From assembly GCA_947044405.1 (NCBI GenBank), contig CAMRHE010000035.1, forward strand, positions 6,297,501-6,361,500: a DNA stretch of 64,000 nt, given 5' to 3'. Made by a program: the position numbers and the translations under genes. Of this stretch, positions 23,760 through 35,239 are shown one piece after another (positions within the stretch are counted from its first letter, which is position 1; each line of letters starts with the position of its first letter). The notes beneath the pieces are model-generated. The model did no database searches. It saw only the letters and a program-made list of their open reading frames with translations, and was not told the origin of the DNA. This DNA is from Leptodactylus fallax (lineage: Eukaryota > Chordata > Amphibia > Anura > Leptodactylidae).

Positions 23760-24030
23760 ATGTCAAATTCATACATAGATAAAGGGAATTGTCTCATTTC
23801 CAAAGAGTACTTCAATATCTGTAAAAGAACCACTGAGAAACACATATCTGTGAAAAAACTCTGCAGACAGGCCATGCGTCCCAGAAGACTTTTTCTTAGC
23901 CACGTCCTGCACTTTCATCTGTATCTCCTCCAATGAAATGGGTGCCTCTACTATGGCTATACTCTCCTGTGAAAGGGAAGGCAATTTTAAGTCAGACAAA
24001 AATCCTTCTATATATCTGCACAATACCCTT
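23760..24030 (-). pseudogene. L1/Tx1-like LINE ORF2 fragment (pre-RT region)
   Basis: An open minus-strand segment (23769-24023) reads FLSDLKLPSLSQES, then EAPISLEEIQ, then KKKSSGTHGLSAEFF. L1-type ORF2 proteins have this order just before and at the first reverse-transcriptase block: LPxLS, EAPIT, LEEI, then NKSPGPDGLPAEFY. The fragment has no catalytic RT motif and is cut on both sides. It is a dead remnant. Confidence 0.7.
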
Positions 24031-24198
24031 AAAAAGACTCCCAGTGTCCCAGATGATAAAAGGTCAGCTCACCCAACAGGGCTGACTCCAGGTTTGTGTG
24101 GGCCCTTGGACGACAGAGCATCAGTGGGTCTGATACTGTTAATAGTTCAATGTAAGTGCTCAATGCAGAAACTGAGTGGGTCTTCACAGACACATATA

Positions 24199-25608
24199 CA
24201 GTGGGTATGGAAAATATTTAGACCCCTTTATATTTTTCACTCTTTGTTTCATTGCAGCCATTTGCTAAAAGCAAAAAAGTTCATTTTATTTCTCATTAAT
24301 GTACACTCAGCACCCCATCTTGACAGAAAAAAAAACAGAAATGTATATATTTTTGCAAATTTATTAAAAAAGAAAAACTGAAATATCACATGGTCATAAG
24401 TATTCAGACCCTTTGCTGTGACACTCATATTTAACTCACATGCTGTCCATTTCCTTCTGATCCTCCTTGAGATGGTTCTACTCCTTCATTGGAGTCCAAC
24501 TGTGTTTAATTAAACTGATTGGACTTGATTAGGAAAGGCACACACCTGTCTATATAAGACCTCACAGCTCACAGTGCATGTCAGAGCAAATGAGAATCAT
24601 GAGGTCAAAGGAACTGCCCAAGGAGCTCAGAGACAGAATTGTGGCAAGGCACAGATCTAGCCAAGGTTACAAAAGAATTTCTGCAGCACTCAAGGTTCCT
24701 AAGAGCACAGGACGACCAGAACTCTTCCTAGACATGGCCATCCAGCCAAACTGAGCAATCGTGGGAGAAGAGCCTTGGTGAGAGAGGTAAAGAAGAACCC
24801 AAAGATCACTGTGGCTGAGCTCAATAGGTGCAGTAGGGAGATGGAAGAAAGTTCCACAAAGTCAACTATCACTGCAGCCCTCCACCAGTCGGGGCTTTAT
24901 GGCAGAGTGGCCCGAAGGAAGCCTCTCCTCAGTGCAAGACATATGAAAGCTCACATAGAGTTTGCCAAAAAACACATGAAGAACTCCCAGACTATGAGAA
25001 ATAAGATTCACTGGTCTGATGAGACGAAGATTGAACTTTTTGGTGTTAATTCTAAGCGGAATGTGTAGAGAAAACCAGGCACTGCTCATCACCTGCCCAA
25101 TACAATCCCAACAGTGAAACATGGTGGTGGCTGCATCATGCTATGGGGGTATTTTTCAGCAGTAGGGACAGGACGACTGGTTGCAATTGAAGGAAAGATG
25201 AATGCAACCAAGTACAGAGATATCCTAGAAGAAAATCTCTTCCAGAGTGCTCTTGACCTTAGACTGGGCCGAAGGTTTACCTTCCAACAAAACAATGACC
25301 CTAAGCACACAGCTAAAATAACAAAGGAGTGGCTTCGGAACAACTCTGTGACCATTCTTGACTGGCCCAGCCAGAGCCCTGACCTCAACCCAATTGAGCA
25401 TTACTGGAGAGACCTGAAAATGGCTGTCCACCAAGGTTCACCATCCAACTTGACGGAACAGGAGAGGATCTGCAAGGAAGAATGGCAGAGGATCCCCAAA
25501 TCCAGATGTGAAAAACTTGTTTCATCATTCCCAAGAAGACTCATGGCTGTACTAGCTCAACAAAGAGTGAAAAATTTAAAGGGGTCTGAATACTTTCCGT
25601 ACCCACTG
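24199..25608 (+). mobile_element. Tc1-type transposon, 1410 bp, inactive
   Basis: Both ends are present. CAGTGGGTATGGAAAATATT starts at 24199, its inverse AGTATTC-type end closes in CACTG at 25608, and TA target duplications sit at 24197-24198 and 25609-25610. The inverted repeats match for about 50 bases, to CACTCTTTGTT. The element carries one broken transposase gene. It lies eight bases from the next Tc1 element. Confidence 0.95.
24600..25605 (+). pseudogene. Tc1 transposase pseudogene
   Basis: The frame begins near 24600 (RSKELPKELRDRIVARH) with the first helix-turn-helix region of a Tc1 transposase. It has an internal deletion near 24702 that removes the linker before the GRPEL block. 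It continues as an open frame 24775-25065, is stopped by TAG at 25066-25068 where the family has Trp, then runs on in the same frame to the C-terminus. The catalytic triad is partly lost. The first Asp is present in WSDETKIELF (25018-25020), the second Asp is Asn (FQQNNDPKHT, AAC at 25291-25293), and the Glu is present (LNPIEHYW, 25396-25398). So it is DD34E-type but dead by deletion, nonsense and active-site change. Confidence 0.9.
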
Positions 25609-25616
25609 TATATGTA

Positions 25617-27253
<1,637 letters not shown>

Positions 27254-27316
27254 TATACAGGGATGTAACTAGCAAAGAGTGGGTCACATAGCAAACTTGT
27301 CTTGGGCCCCCCTCCT

Positions 27317-27683
27317 GCCCACACAGTATAGTACCCCCTTTCCTGCCCCCTACATGATATAATACCCCATTTACGCACACTATAGTGTCCCACAGTGTCC
27401 TCCAGACAGTATAATGTCCCATAATGGCCCCTACACGCAGTGTAATGTCCTATAGCGGCCCCTGAACATAGTATAAAGTCCCATAGTGGCCCCTTCACAC
27501 ATTATAATGTCCCATAGAGGCCCCGCCACATGGGATAATGTTCCATAGTTGCCCCTCCATACAATATAATGTCCCATAGCGGCCCCTTCACACAGTATAA
27601 TGTCCCATAGTGACCCCCTGTACACAGTATAATGTTCATAGTGCCCCCTGCACACAGTATAGTGTTCCATAGTGGCCCCTATG
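27317..27683. repeat. 30-bp minisatellite array, second locus
   Basis: About twelve degenerate copies of a unit near CAGTATAATGTCCCATAGTG plus GCCCCTYCACA. It is related to the unit at 11952-12311. The period stays near 30 bases, so open frames occur on the minus strand that are not genes. It is followed by a fragment of the composite repeat (27685-27790). Confidence 0.8.
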
Positions 27684-27869
27684 TTGTTCCCCAGAGACAG
27701 CAGCCGTCACCCAGGAGAGGTAACTAACACTGGTTTTTATGTTTCCTCACCTCCCTGGGGCCTCTGATCATTATACTCGGGAGTCTGAACGTAGTGCTGA
27801 AGTTCGGGTCCGGGTTCGGCTCATCCCTAAAGCTGGTTGATTGATTGCTGATCAGACAATCAACCAGCT

Positions 27870-28500
27870 TTAACCCCTTCACACATTGTCACGTACATGT
27901 ACGTGAGAGAATGTGGGTAGTTACCGCAACCCCACATACACGTACGTGATGGTGATCGAAGCGGTCTTAGAAGCAGAGCCCATGCAATCACCGTGGGAGC
28001 CCATCTGTATCTGACAGCCAGGCTCCTGTTGCAACAGCGGGGACAATGATAACACCAATTTCCGCTGTTTAACCCTTAAGATGCCACAGTCAATAGTGAC
28101 CGCAGCATCTTAAGGGTTTGTTAGTGACACTGAATGCCGTGGGCAGCATTGGGAGCAGGCGTTAGCTGCAGCTGACAGCTAACACCCTGCTCCTCAACCC
28201 CCGATTGGAGCTCGGCTCCAATTGAAGGTTTTAACCCCTTGGATGCCACGATCAAACATGACCGCGGCATCCAAGGGGTTCCGCCATGACAAATGTCCCC
28301 CTTGGCATCCCCCACAGCGAGATCGGGGGGTGCCCATATGTATATTCTGCAGCCTGGGGTCTGGCCAGTGACCTCAGGCTTCTATTAGCCCTCAGTACCT
28401 AGTTGATCCTGCCAAGAAGAGAGGAAGTCAGCCTATTCGTCTACATAGGCTGACTTCCTCTATAGACTGTAATACATGTGTATTGCAGTTTATAGTGCTG
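27870..28500. repeat. partial 'TTAACCCCTT' repeat with a perfect hairpin
   Basis: It begins TTTAACCCCTTCACACATTGTC and ACGTACATGTACGTG, and contains repeated ATGCCRCRGTCAA/GCATC-AAGGG-TT blocks (28080, 28240). A perfect 15-base-stem hairpin (GAGGAAGTCAGCCTA ... TAGGCTGACTTCCTC) lies at 28421-28460. No matching terminal end was found. It is non-coding. Confidence 0.5.
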
Positions 28501-28797
28501 AACCACCGATCAGTGTATCGCTGGTTCAGGTCCCATAGTGGGACATCACTCAAAAGTAAAAAAAACAAAAGAAAAGTTTTTCAGCCATTTTTAGCTCACA
28601 AAGTTCGGGTCCCCATTGATTTCAATGGGGTTCAGATTCGGACAAGTTCGGGTGCCCAAACAGAACTTTTGGGCAAAGTTCGGCGGAACGCGTCAAACCC
28701 AAACTTCGACGGGTTTGCCCAACACTATCTATGACACATTTGCAGAGCCCCTCAGGGGCCAATGCAGTGGAGAGTACCAAGAATTGACCGTATTTTA

Positions 28798-28990
28798 AAC
28801 TATACTCCTCAAAATATTTATCAAGGGGTTTAGTCAACATTTTGACCCCAGAAATGCTTTCCAACAATTAATGCACAATGGATAGTGCAAAAGTTAAATT
28901 TAAATATTTTCAGACATATGCCGTTTTAGTGCCCAATATGTCATACCCAGTTTGTGCTACTGTAAAAAGTCAGCTCCCACGTTATTGTTC
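28798..28990 (-). repeat. inverted fragment of the 58.7-59.8 kb repeat family
   Basis: Blocks such as CTCCTCAAAATATTTATCAAGGGG and TTTAGTCAACATTTTGACCCC match, as a diverged relative, the TTGATAAATTTCTTGAGGGGT and AAAATACTCACTATAG blocks at 58775-58815. The correspondence is partial. Confidence 0.35.
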
Positions 28991-29162
28991 TGTGTTTCCT
29001 GATTTTATAAACATCCTACATATGGCATACAGTGGCCCCTTCAATATTCCTCCCCATACAGTGGCCTTTATACTGGTCCCCTATACTGTATGGAGACCAT
29101 TGATGGGGTCATTATATTGTGGGGGGGGCAGTGATGGAGGCCAATATCCTGGGGGACATTAA

Positions 29163-29560
29163 AGGGGTTGTGCAGGATAACATTTTTTTTTTTTAATTAC
29201 ACTGAGGCAGGTGAAAAAACCCCAAACTTTCTCTCCTGTCCCCAGTGTCTCCCAGCGCAGTTCGCTCCTGCAGCTCTGTTTTCTTCCAGCGCAAGTTCCC
29301 CCTGTACGTGACTACCTGTGATGTCACGTGACCCCTGAGGCCAATCAGCGGCCTAAAGGAAGGGATCTGGGAAGTCACAGCCAGTGAGGAATTCCGGCAA
29401 AAGAAGACAGCGAAGCAGCAGGACCGGACTGTGCTGGGACCTGCTGACACCGGAGCACCTGGGACAGGTGAGTATGTTTTTGTTGTTTTTTTTTTTGTGG
29501 GGGGATTCATCTCCCCAGACTAATTAGAAAAAAGAAAAAAATTATACTGGCGCATTACGG
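29163..29560. repeat. TTAA-started repeat with 'CACCTGTCCC' body
   Basis: After TTAA (29159-29162) comes AGGGGTTGTGCAGG, then a body with CTGTCCCCAGTG, GATGTCACGTGACC, GGCCAATCAGCGGCC and GGACAGGTGAGTATG. The same body appears at 34745-35139, in looser form at 11284-11560 and 30190-30480, and diverged at 53940-54260. No complete right end was seen here. Confidence 0.55.
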
Positions 29561-29570
29561 GGTATATTAA

Positions 29571-29981
29571 AGGGGTTGTCCAGGCATAATTTGTTATGGT
29601 TTATCCTCGGGATAGGCCATAAATACTTTATCTATACGGGGCTGACCCCGGACCAATCAGCTGTACGGAGCCACTTCTGGTGCCCGTCCTGTACACAATA
29701 CAGGGCCAGAAGCAGAAAGCTGTGTCCACTGTGTATTAGCCGGGCACCTTCACTGCATCTCAGCACTTGTTGAAGTCAGTAGTAGCTGAGCTGCAGTGAA
29801 GGCACCGGGCGACTAAACAGCGGTTGGAGCTTTCTGCTTCCGACCCTGTGTTGTGTACAGAACGGGCGCCGGAAGTGGCTCCGAACAGCTGATGGGGCCG
29901 TTTGTCAGCCCCCTACTGATCAGGTATTTATGGCCTATCCTGAGCATAGGCCATAAAAAAGATTAACCCTGGACAACCCCT
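29571..29981. mobile_element. TTAA-flanked palindromic element, 411 bp
   Basis: It is flanked by TTAA at 29567-29570 and 29982-29985. The ends AGGGGTTGTCCAGG and CCTGGACAACCCCT-type are inverted. Inner blocks are inverted too: ATCCTCGGGATAGGCCATAAATA against TATTTATGGCCTATCCTGA, and ACGGAGCCACTTCTGG against CCGGAAGTGGCTCCG. It has no coding capacity. Confidence 0.8.
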
Positions 29982-29999
29982 TTAATATGCCCCACATAG

Positions 30000-30870
30000 T
30001 TTAATGCTCCCCCCACAGGATGTTAGCCTCCATCACATCTCCCACACAATACAATGGCTCCATCACTGTTCCCCATACAGTATGAGGGACCAGTGAAGAG
30101 GCCACTGTATGGGGGGACCAGCGAAGTGGCCATAAAAAAAAATATGGCCCAGACAACCCCTTAAAAGAGGTTGTCCATAAACTGGAGCAACTGCGAGGGT
30201 GGTGTAAAAATAAAAAAATTTCAAAAATGCATACTCACCTGTCCCCAGCACCCCGTTGTCCCCTGCCTGTGTCTGTTTGGTCTCATGGCGGTGCCTCATT
30301 TCTTGAAATTCTGTACCTAATTGGTCTTCACGGTCACATGAGGTGCAGGACTCCCAGCAAGGAGTCGCCGGCACGAGACTGAATGGACACTGGCAGCAGA
30401 CATCGGAACACTGGGGACAGGTGAGTATGCTTTTTTATTTATTTATTTTTTATTTTACACCTCCCGCCCAGCACATGGGTTTGCGCCAATACCTGGACAA
30501 CCTCTTCAAATAATTTATCCATCTTTCTAATATTGATGGCCTGTCCTTAGGATAGGCCAGCAATATTACATCTGCGATGATACAACAGCCAGGACCTCTG
30601 CAGGTCAGCTTTTCCAGGACAGTGCGGCTACTGGTAACAATTCTAGGAGCCACGCTGTTCACTTGCCATACACGGTGTAGCATTGGGTTTAGGTAGTGCA
30701 GTGGTGCATATGGTATGGCGGGTGAGCAGCATGGCTCTCAACATGTTATTATCTTTAGCCGCCCTGTCTCGGTACCGCTGATCAGCAGGGGTCCTGATGG
30801 TGGGCCCCTAGAAGCAATTCCACTGGTGGGCCCTAGACATCACAGTCCAACACTGGGCCTCATTCACATG
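30000..30870 (-). repeat. composite dispersed repeat, minus copy of an inverted pair
   Basis: This is the reverse-orientation partner of 10890-11760, with all landmarks in reverse order (see that entry). It ends near 30855 in GGGCCCTAGACATCACAGTC CAACACTG, a degenerate form of the CAGGGTCGGACTGG terminus used by the 12975-12990, 33079 and 40905-40922 repeats. Confidence 0.7.
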
Positions 30871-30879
30871 ACGGAAGAG

Positions 30880-31225
30880 CACCGGAGAGAACGCTGTGCC
30901 CAGGAGAGGTGAGTATATGTATTTATTATTTTCAGTCACCTCTCCTGGGCTGCCATCTATTGCCATCTTTCCAATAACAGTATGTATAGCTGTCGGGGAA
31001 CCAGGATTTCCCTCACTGCTATCATAGTGGTCCGGGGCCCCGGCCATCTCCAGCTGGCCGCGGGCCCCGTACCCTGCCGGGACTGGTCGCACCTCCTACG
31101 ACCGCGACCGTTACGCTGTAACAGCACCCGGCAGCCGAGTGGGCCCCCTTCAGGAGCATGGGGCCCTGTCACTTGCCCGGGTATGCCGGGTGCTGACGTG
31201 GTGTGCCCTGTGCACACCCATGCTG
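30880..31225. repeat. fragment of the 12.6-12.9 kb composite repeat
   Basis: It follows the 12660-12860 region: CAGGAGAGGTGAGTATATG, GGGCTGCCATCTATTGCC, GTCGGGGAACCAGGATTTCC, GGTCCGGGGCCCCGGCCATC and CTGGCCGCGGGCCCCGTAC. It is non-coding and CpG-rich relative to its surroundings. Confidence 0.55.
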
Positions 31226-31226
31226 C

Positions 31227-31687
31227 TAAGGCAGGATTCACACTACCGTTGGAGTCCGTTATGAAGGTGTACGTTAAAAAAAAAAAAAACGGACACCTAT
31301 CATAACGGACACTCCTTTCTGAGCATGCGCAGGAAAAAAACGGACATAGAATAACGGACAGTAACTGATGACTATCAGTTACTGTCCGTTATAAGTCCGT
31401 TACCCATAGACTTCAATGTTAAGAAAATAGCGGACACTTGCTGTCCGTCAAGAATCCGTTTTTTTTCAAACGGACAAAAAGTCCTGCATGTAGGATTTTT
31501 TGTCCGCGAAAAAAAAACCGGACTTTGGACGGATTTGGTGCAAACGGACACAAACGGACACTAATGGACACAATATAAAAACCCATTGAAATGAATGGAA
31601 ATTTTAACGGATTTCTGACGGTTCAGCTAGTGTCCGATGCTAAAATCTTGTAACGGACAATAGCAACGGTAGTGTGAACACCCCCTA
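31227..31687. mobile_element. palindromic foldback element, about 460 bp
   Basis: The terminal blocks GATTCACACTACCGTTG and CAACGGTAGTGTGAAC are inverted. The interior is built from many GTCCGTT/AACGGAC blocks in both orientations, such as TCAGTTACTGTCCGTTAT against ATAACGGACAGTAACTGA. It is non-coding. Confidence 0.7.
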
Positions 31688-31689
31688 AC

Positions 31690-32130
31690 CCCAAGTATAA
31701 AATCTATAATATAAACCCCCCATTATGAATAATAATAACTTCCCTTTCTACGCTCTTTAAATAGTGCCCCTTATTAATATTCCCCAGGTGTTTCCTAATT
31801 AAAAGGTAAAAAAAAGTTCCAATACCTGGGACCCCCAGGATCAACTGTTTGAATGAACCGTGGTACCTGTGTAAGCGCCGTGACCCATTCACTCTTTACA
31901 TAGTGTCATTCATTTCATAGCGGCCATGTAATCTAACCATAGTCTTGACCTATACACGTCTATGTGACAAGACTGTAATTACATGACACGGTCACTATAA
32001 ACAGACAGCGTGTGATATAAACAGGTGCCATAGCCCCTTCAAACTGCTGATCAGAGAAGATTCACTTATCTCTTATTGATGATCTATTCTGGGGATAGAT
32101 AATAAAAATGAGCTGGAAAACTCCTTAATT
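31690..32130. other. no gene; fragment of an old dispersed repeat
   Basis: From about 31820 to 32060 the sequence resembles 13930-14130 (ACCTGGGACCCCC, then GTGTAAGCGCCGTGACCCATTC). It is otherwise unrecognised. Confidence 0.4.
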
Positions 32131-32452
32131 CCGGGCTGCACATGGCGGAAACGCCACGGCAGAAACGCCGTGGAATCAAATTAGGCATTTTACAGTTCCT
32201 AGCTAATGTCATACGTGCGGACACACTGCGATTTCCAAAACCGTTGTGTTTTTGGAAATCGCAGCATGTCAGTTATACCTACTAAAACGCTGGCGGTTTC
32301 CCTATAGGTATAGTGGAAGCAGAAAGTCCTTAGAGGAAACCTCTGCGGACTTTCTGTGAAAAGCTCTGCAGGAAAAACCACAATGCGTTACCGCCGCGAT
32401 TTTTCCTGCAGTGCTTTTTTGCTGCGGCCCGCTATGTGGGACCTTAGCCTTA
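32131..32452. repeat. 'CCCCACAT' family repeat, copy 3
   Basis: It runs from CCGGGCTGCACATGGCGGAA to GCTATGTGGGACCTTAGCC. It contains GCGATTTCCAAAACCGTTGT followed by the inverse TTTTGGAAATCGCAGCATG, then TATACCTAC and the GGAAGCAGAAAGTCC block. It is very close to 39430-39806. Confidence 0.75.
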
Positions 32453-33078
32453 ATAAAGCCCAAGTACGACCTTAATTAAATTACTTGCTCCCTTAGATTA
32501 TGCCCCCGATTCCCCCTGACATAAACACTGCGCCCCTAATGCCCCTTTCATAAATGACCATCCCCTTATGTTCATAATGCCCCCTAATGACCCCTCATAT
32601 AATTGATGCCCCCAATGACCCCTTATATAAATAACCTCCCCCCTTGTATTCATAATGCCCCTTAATAACCCTTATATAAATGACCTGCTAAGGTTCATAA
32701 GGCCCCGTTATATAAATGACCTCCCATCATCAAAATGCCCCTTAATGAATCCTCCCTTATAGTTATAATTCCCCCCTACTAACAACCCCCTTATACTATT
32801 ATAATACCTACAACTGTGCTAAAAAGAACAAAAAAAAGAAAGTTATACTCACCTGCTCACGATCCTTTGATGAACGGACGTCTGTGTCTCAGCGCAGAAG
32901 GCGCGATGCTGTGATGTCAACATGCCTGTCTGTGCCGAGAAGCAGACGTCCGCTATCTGTGGTCTTGGTGTCTTGTAAACCACAGGCCTGAAGTGTCTTG
33001 CGGTTTACAAGACAGTTGCAGGATGCGTTTTAACTAGATCGGTGTCTGCAGACACCGATCTAGTTGATAGTAAAGGAC
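32453..33078. other. no gene; degenerate CCCCTTATA-rich tandem tract
   Basis: From about 32500 to 32800 the sequence is an irregular tandem of TAATGCCCC and CCTTATATAAATGACC-like units (period about 45-60, degenerate). From 32840 to 33060 is a 'TACTCACCTGCTCACG' body, followed by a short direct/inverted ATCGGTGTCTGCAGACACCGAT palindrome (33039-33060). No exon is supported. Confidence 0.45.
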
Positions 33079-33480
33079 AGGGTCGGACTGGCCCACCGGG
33101 GAACCGGTGAATCCCCCGGTGGGCCCCGAGCCCCGACTATTAGTCCACATTTTACCAAGGTAAATGCATTGGTCAGGGGCCCGATCTGGATGGTCAGGGG
33201 CCCGATCAGGCCCCTGACCAATGCAATTACATTGACAAAATGTGGATTAGTAATGGTCAGGGGCCGGACTTTACTACCATAAAGACGGCCGCTGCCGGCG
33301 GAGCACAGCGGCGGGAGACTGTCCCTACCTTGTCATGGGCCCGCCTCCTGAAGCCTGCATCCTGATTGACAGCTGCTGGAGCCAATCAAATTGCAGCGCA
33401 TTGCTGCACGCATCAATGACGTCATAACGCTGTGCGCGGCGGCGGGATTCAGCAGAGGAGCCCAGAACAACAGTGTGAAG
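33079..33480 (+). repeat. CAGGGTCGGACTGG-started repeat
   Basis: It starts CAGGGTCGGACTGGCCCACC, the same terminus that closes, inverted, at about 12990 and 40922. It contains an internal palindrome around GGGGCCCGATCAGGCCCC (33195-33215), with longer flanking arms ATTTTACC/AATGCATTGGTCAGG against CCTGACCAATGCAAT. A hAT-type origin is inference from the CAGGG end. The far end is not identified. Confidence 0.5.
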
Positions 33481-33659
33481 GTAAGTACTAGGTACCAAAC
33501 ACACAAAACAACTTTCCCCCCCTATTTTGCCCCCAAATCTTTCAGCTTCACTGACCCCTCTGAGAACTACAACCCCCAGCAGCTCCAGATGCTCTGGATC
33601 TGTTGAGAGTTGTAGTCCCCCCCCAAAAAAAAAAAAACACAAAAAAAACCGAATATTCC

Positions 33660-33866
33660 ATTGTACTGTTATGCTGGTGCAGAAACCGCTGAGGACTTTT
33701 CTGTCCATCACTTTCAGTTTGAATATGGCGGACACTGGCGGACCTCATTATAATGGGGTCTGCCAGTGTCTGTGTGTAACCGCCATGTTAACAGTTCGCC
33801 TCTGTCATTCGGGTCCCATGGCGGACCTGTATGACATAGAGCTTGCCACAGATGTGAACCTAACAT
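33660..33866 (-). repeat. 'GGTTCACATCTG' repeat, inverted copy 4
   Basis: Read on the minus strand it starts near 33866 with TTAGGTTCACATCTGTGG. It carries GTTACACACAGACACTGGC and GACCCCATTATAATG, then TGTCCGCCATATTCAAACTG, as in the plus-oriented copies. Confidence 0.6.
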
Positions 33867-34381
33867 AAGGCTATGACTACACTACAACTTCCATCATGGA
33901 ACCAAAGATCGCCGTGTCGCCTTGGGACTCTTTCACACGTTAGTGAATGGAGTCGCGTTGGGTTCCCTCAGGTTGCAATGCGACTCCATTCACTAACATA
34001 AGTGAAGGAGTTACAAGGCGACACGATGATCCACATGATGGGAGTCACGGCTTATTCATCAAAAACAATGTTTTCCACCTGCCGGAGTTCTGCGCCTAAT
34101 TTATAATGAGGTGCGCACATAAATTAGTCGCGTCTTTCGGAGTCCGTGCACCTAAACAGAACTCTACACCAGCTCCTTGCTGATGTAGATCTCTGGGATC
34201 ATTAACACTAGAAAACTGAAGTAAATGATGATAAAATGGCAGGGCCAGAAAAGTGGTGAAAAACTCAAAAAGTCTTTTTTTTTTTTGCAAAAATTTTCAC
34301 TTGCGCAAAATAATTGTTACTTTTTTAATGGCTTGTACATCACTTTTTTTTTAGCACACAAGCTGTGTTATATCAGCTCCA

Positions 34382-34547
34382 TTTATTTATTCTGCTTACT
34401 TGTATAGCGCCATCATATTCCGCAGCGCTTTACAGACATTGACAGTCATATGTAGATTGTGAGTCCTATATGGGAGAATGACTGACAATGTCTGTAAAGC
34501 GCTGCGGAATATGATGGCGCTATATAAGTAAGAAAAATAAATAAATA
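34382..34547. repeat. head-to-head SINE-tail palindrome
   Basis: The arms are about 68 bases each. The left arm contains TACTTGTATAGCGCCATCAT and CCGCAGCGCTTTACAGACATT. The right arm repeats these inverted (AATGTCTGTAAAGCGCTGCGG and ATGATGGCGCTATATAAGTA). Each arm matches the 3' tail of the tRNA-derived SINE at 47888-48135. Two tails facing each other around a short spacer suggest either two opposed truncated SINEs or a foldback formed from one. Confidence 0.75.
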
Positions 34548-34632
34548 GTATTTACACTGTACAAATAGGATGCATGATGTTAAAAAAAAAAATATGTCAT
34601 GCATCCTATTCATACAGTGTATATACTATGGG
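34548..34632. repeat. short palindrome next to the SINE-tail palindrome
   Basis: The left arm AGTATTTACACTGTACAAAT continues AGGATGCATGA. The right arm TCATGCATCCTATTCATACAG continues TGTATATACT. The A-run between the arms is the loop. It directly abuts the preceding palindrome. Confidence 0.6.
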
Positions 34633-34744
34633 GCTGATTTAACACGGCTTATTTATTTATATGGCAGATATAACCTTTTTAACCAATCCCCAATACAATA
34701 TAATTTTGTCAATATGTTGTTAATTTTATTTTTTTTTAATTTAT

Positions 34745-35139
34745 GCCAGGGGAGGTGAAAAACAACAAAAAAATACCCTACTCACCTGTCCCCGATGCTG
34801 CAGTGTCCTCCCAGTGCAGTCCGATCCTGCTACTTGGCTGTCTTCTGGCTATGATGTCCCAGCTCCCTTCCGCTGAGGCCGTCACGTGACTACTTAGGTC
34901 AATCAGCGGCCTACAGAAGGGACCCAGGGACGTCACAGATAGTGACGTCCCTTCGCCATGGCTGCGGATTGGCCTTAGCAATCATGTGTGGTGGGGACAT
35001 GCGCCAACAGAGCTGTAGGACTGGGGAACACACGAGCATCGGGGACAGGTGAATGTGTTTTTTTTTTTTTTTTTTTTTTTCTTTTTTTTTCACCTCTCCC
35101 ACTCTAATTAAAAAATACATTTTTGCCTGGACAACCCCT
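34745..35139. repeat. 'CACCTGTCCC' body repeat ending at TTAA
   Basis: It carries the same body as 29163-29560 (CCCTACTCACCTGTCCCCGATG, CGTCACGTGACTACTTAGG and CAATCAGCGGCC, GGGGACAGGTGAATG). It ends CCTGGACAACCCCT at a TTAA (35140-35143) that the next element also uses. Long T runs make part of it low-complexity. Confidence 0.55.
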
Positions 35140-35239
35140 TTAAAGGGATTATCCACATTCTAATATTGTTATACCACCTGCAGGGTACCAACACACAGGA
35201 CCCCCTGAAGATCAGCTGCATTGGAATAGCATGGCTCTC

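Noticed and set aside
23640..24381. Plus-strand open frames opposite the LINE fragment and into the Tc1 end
   Set aside because: They are shadows of the minus-strand L1-like fragment and of the inverted repeat, with no domain of their own.
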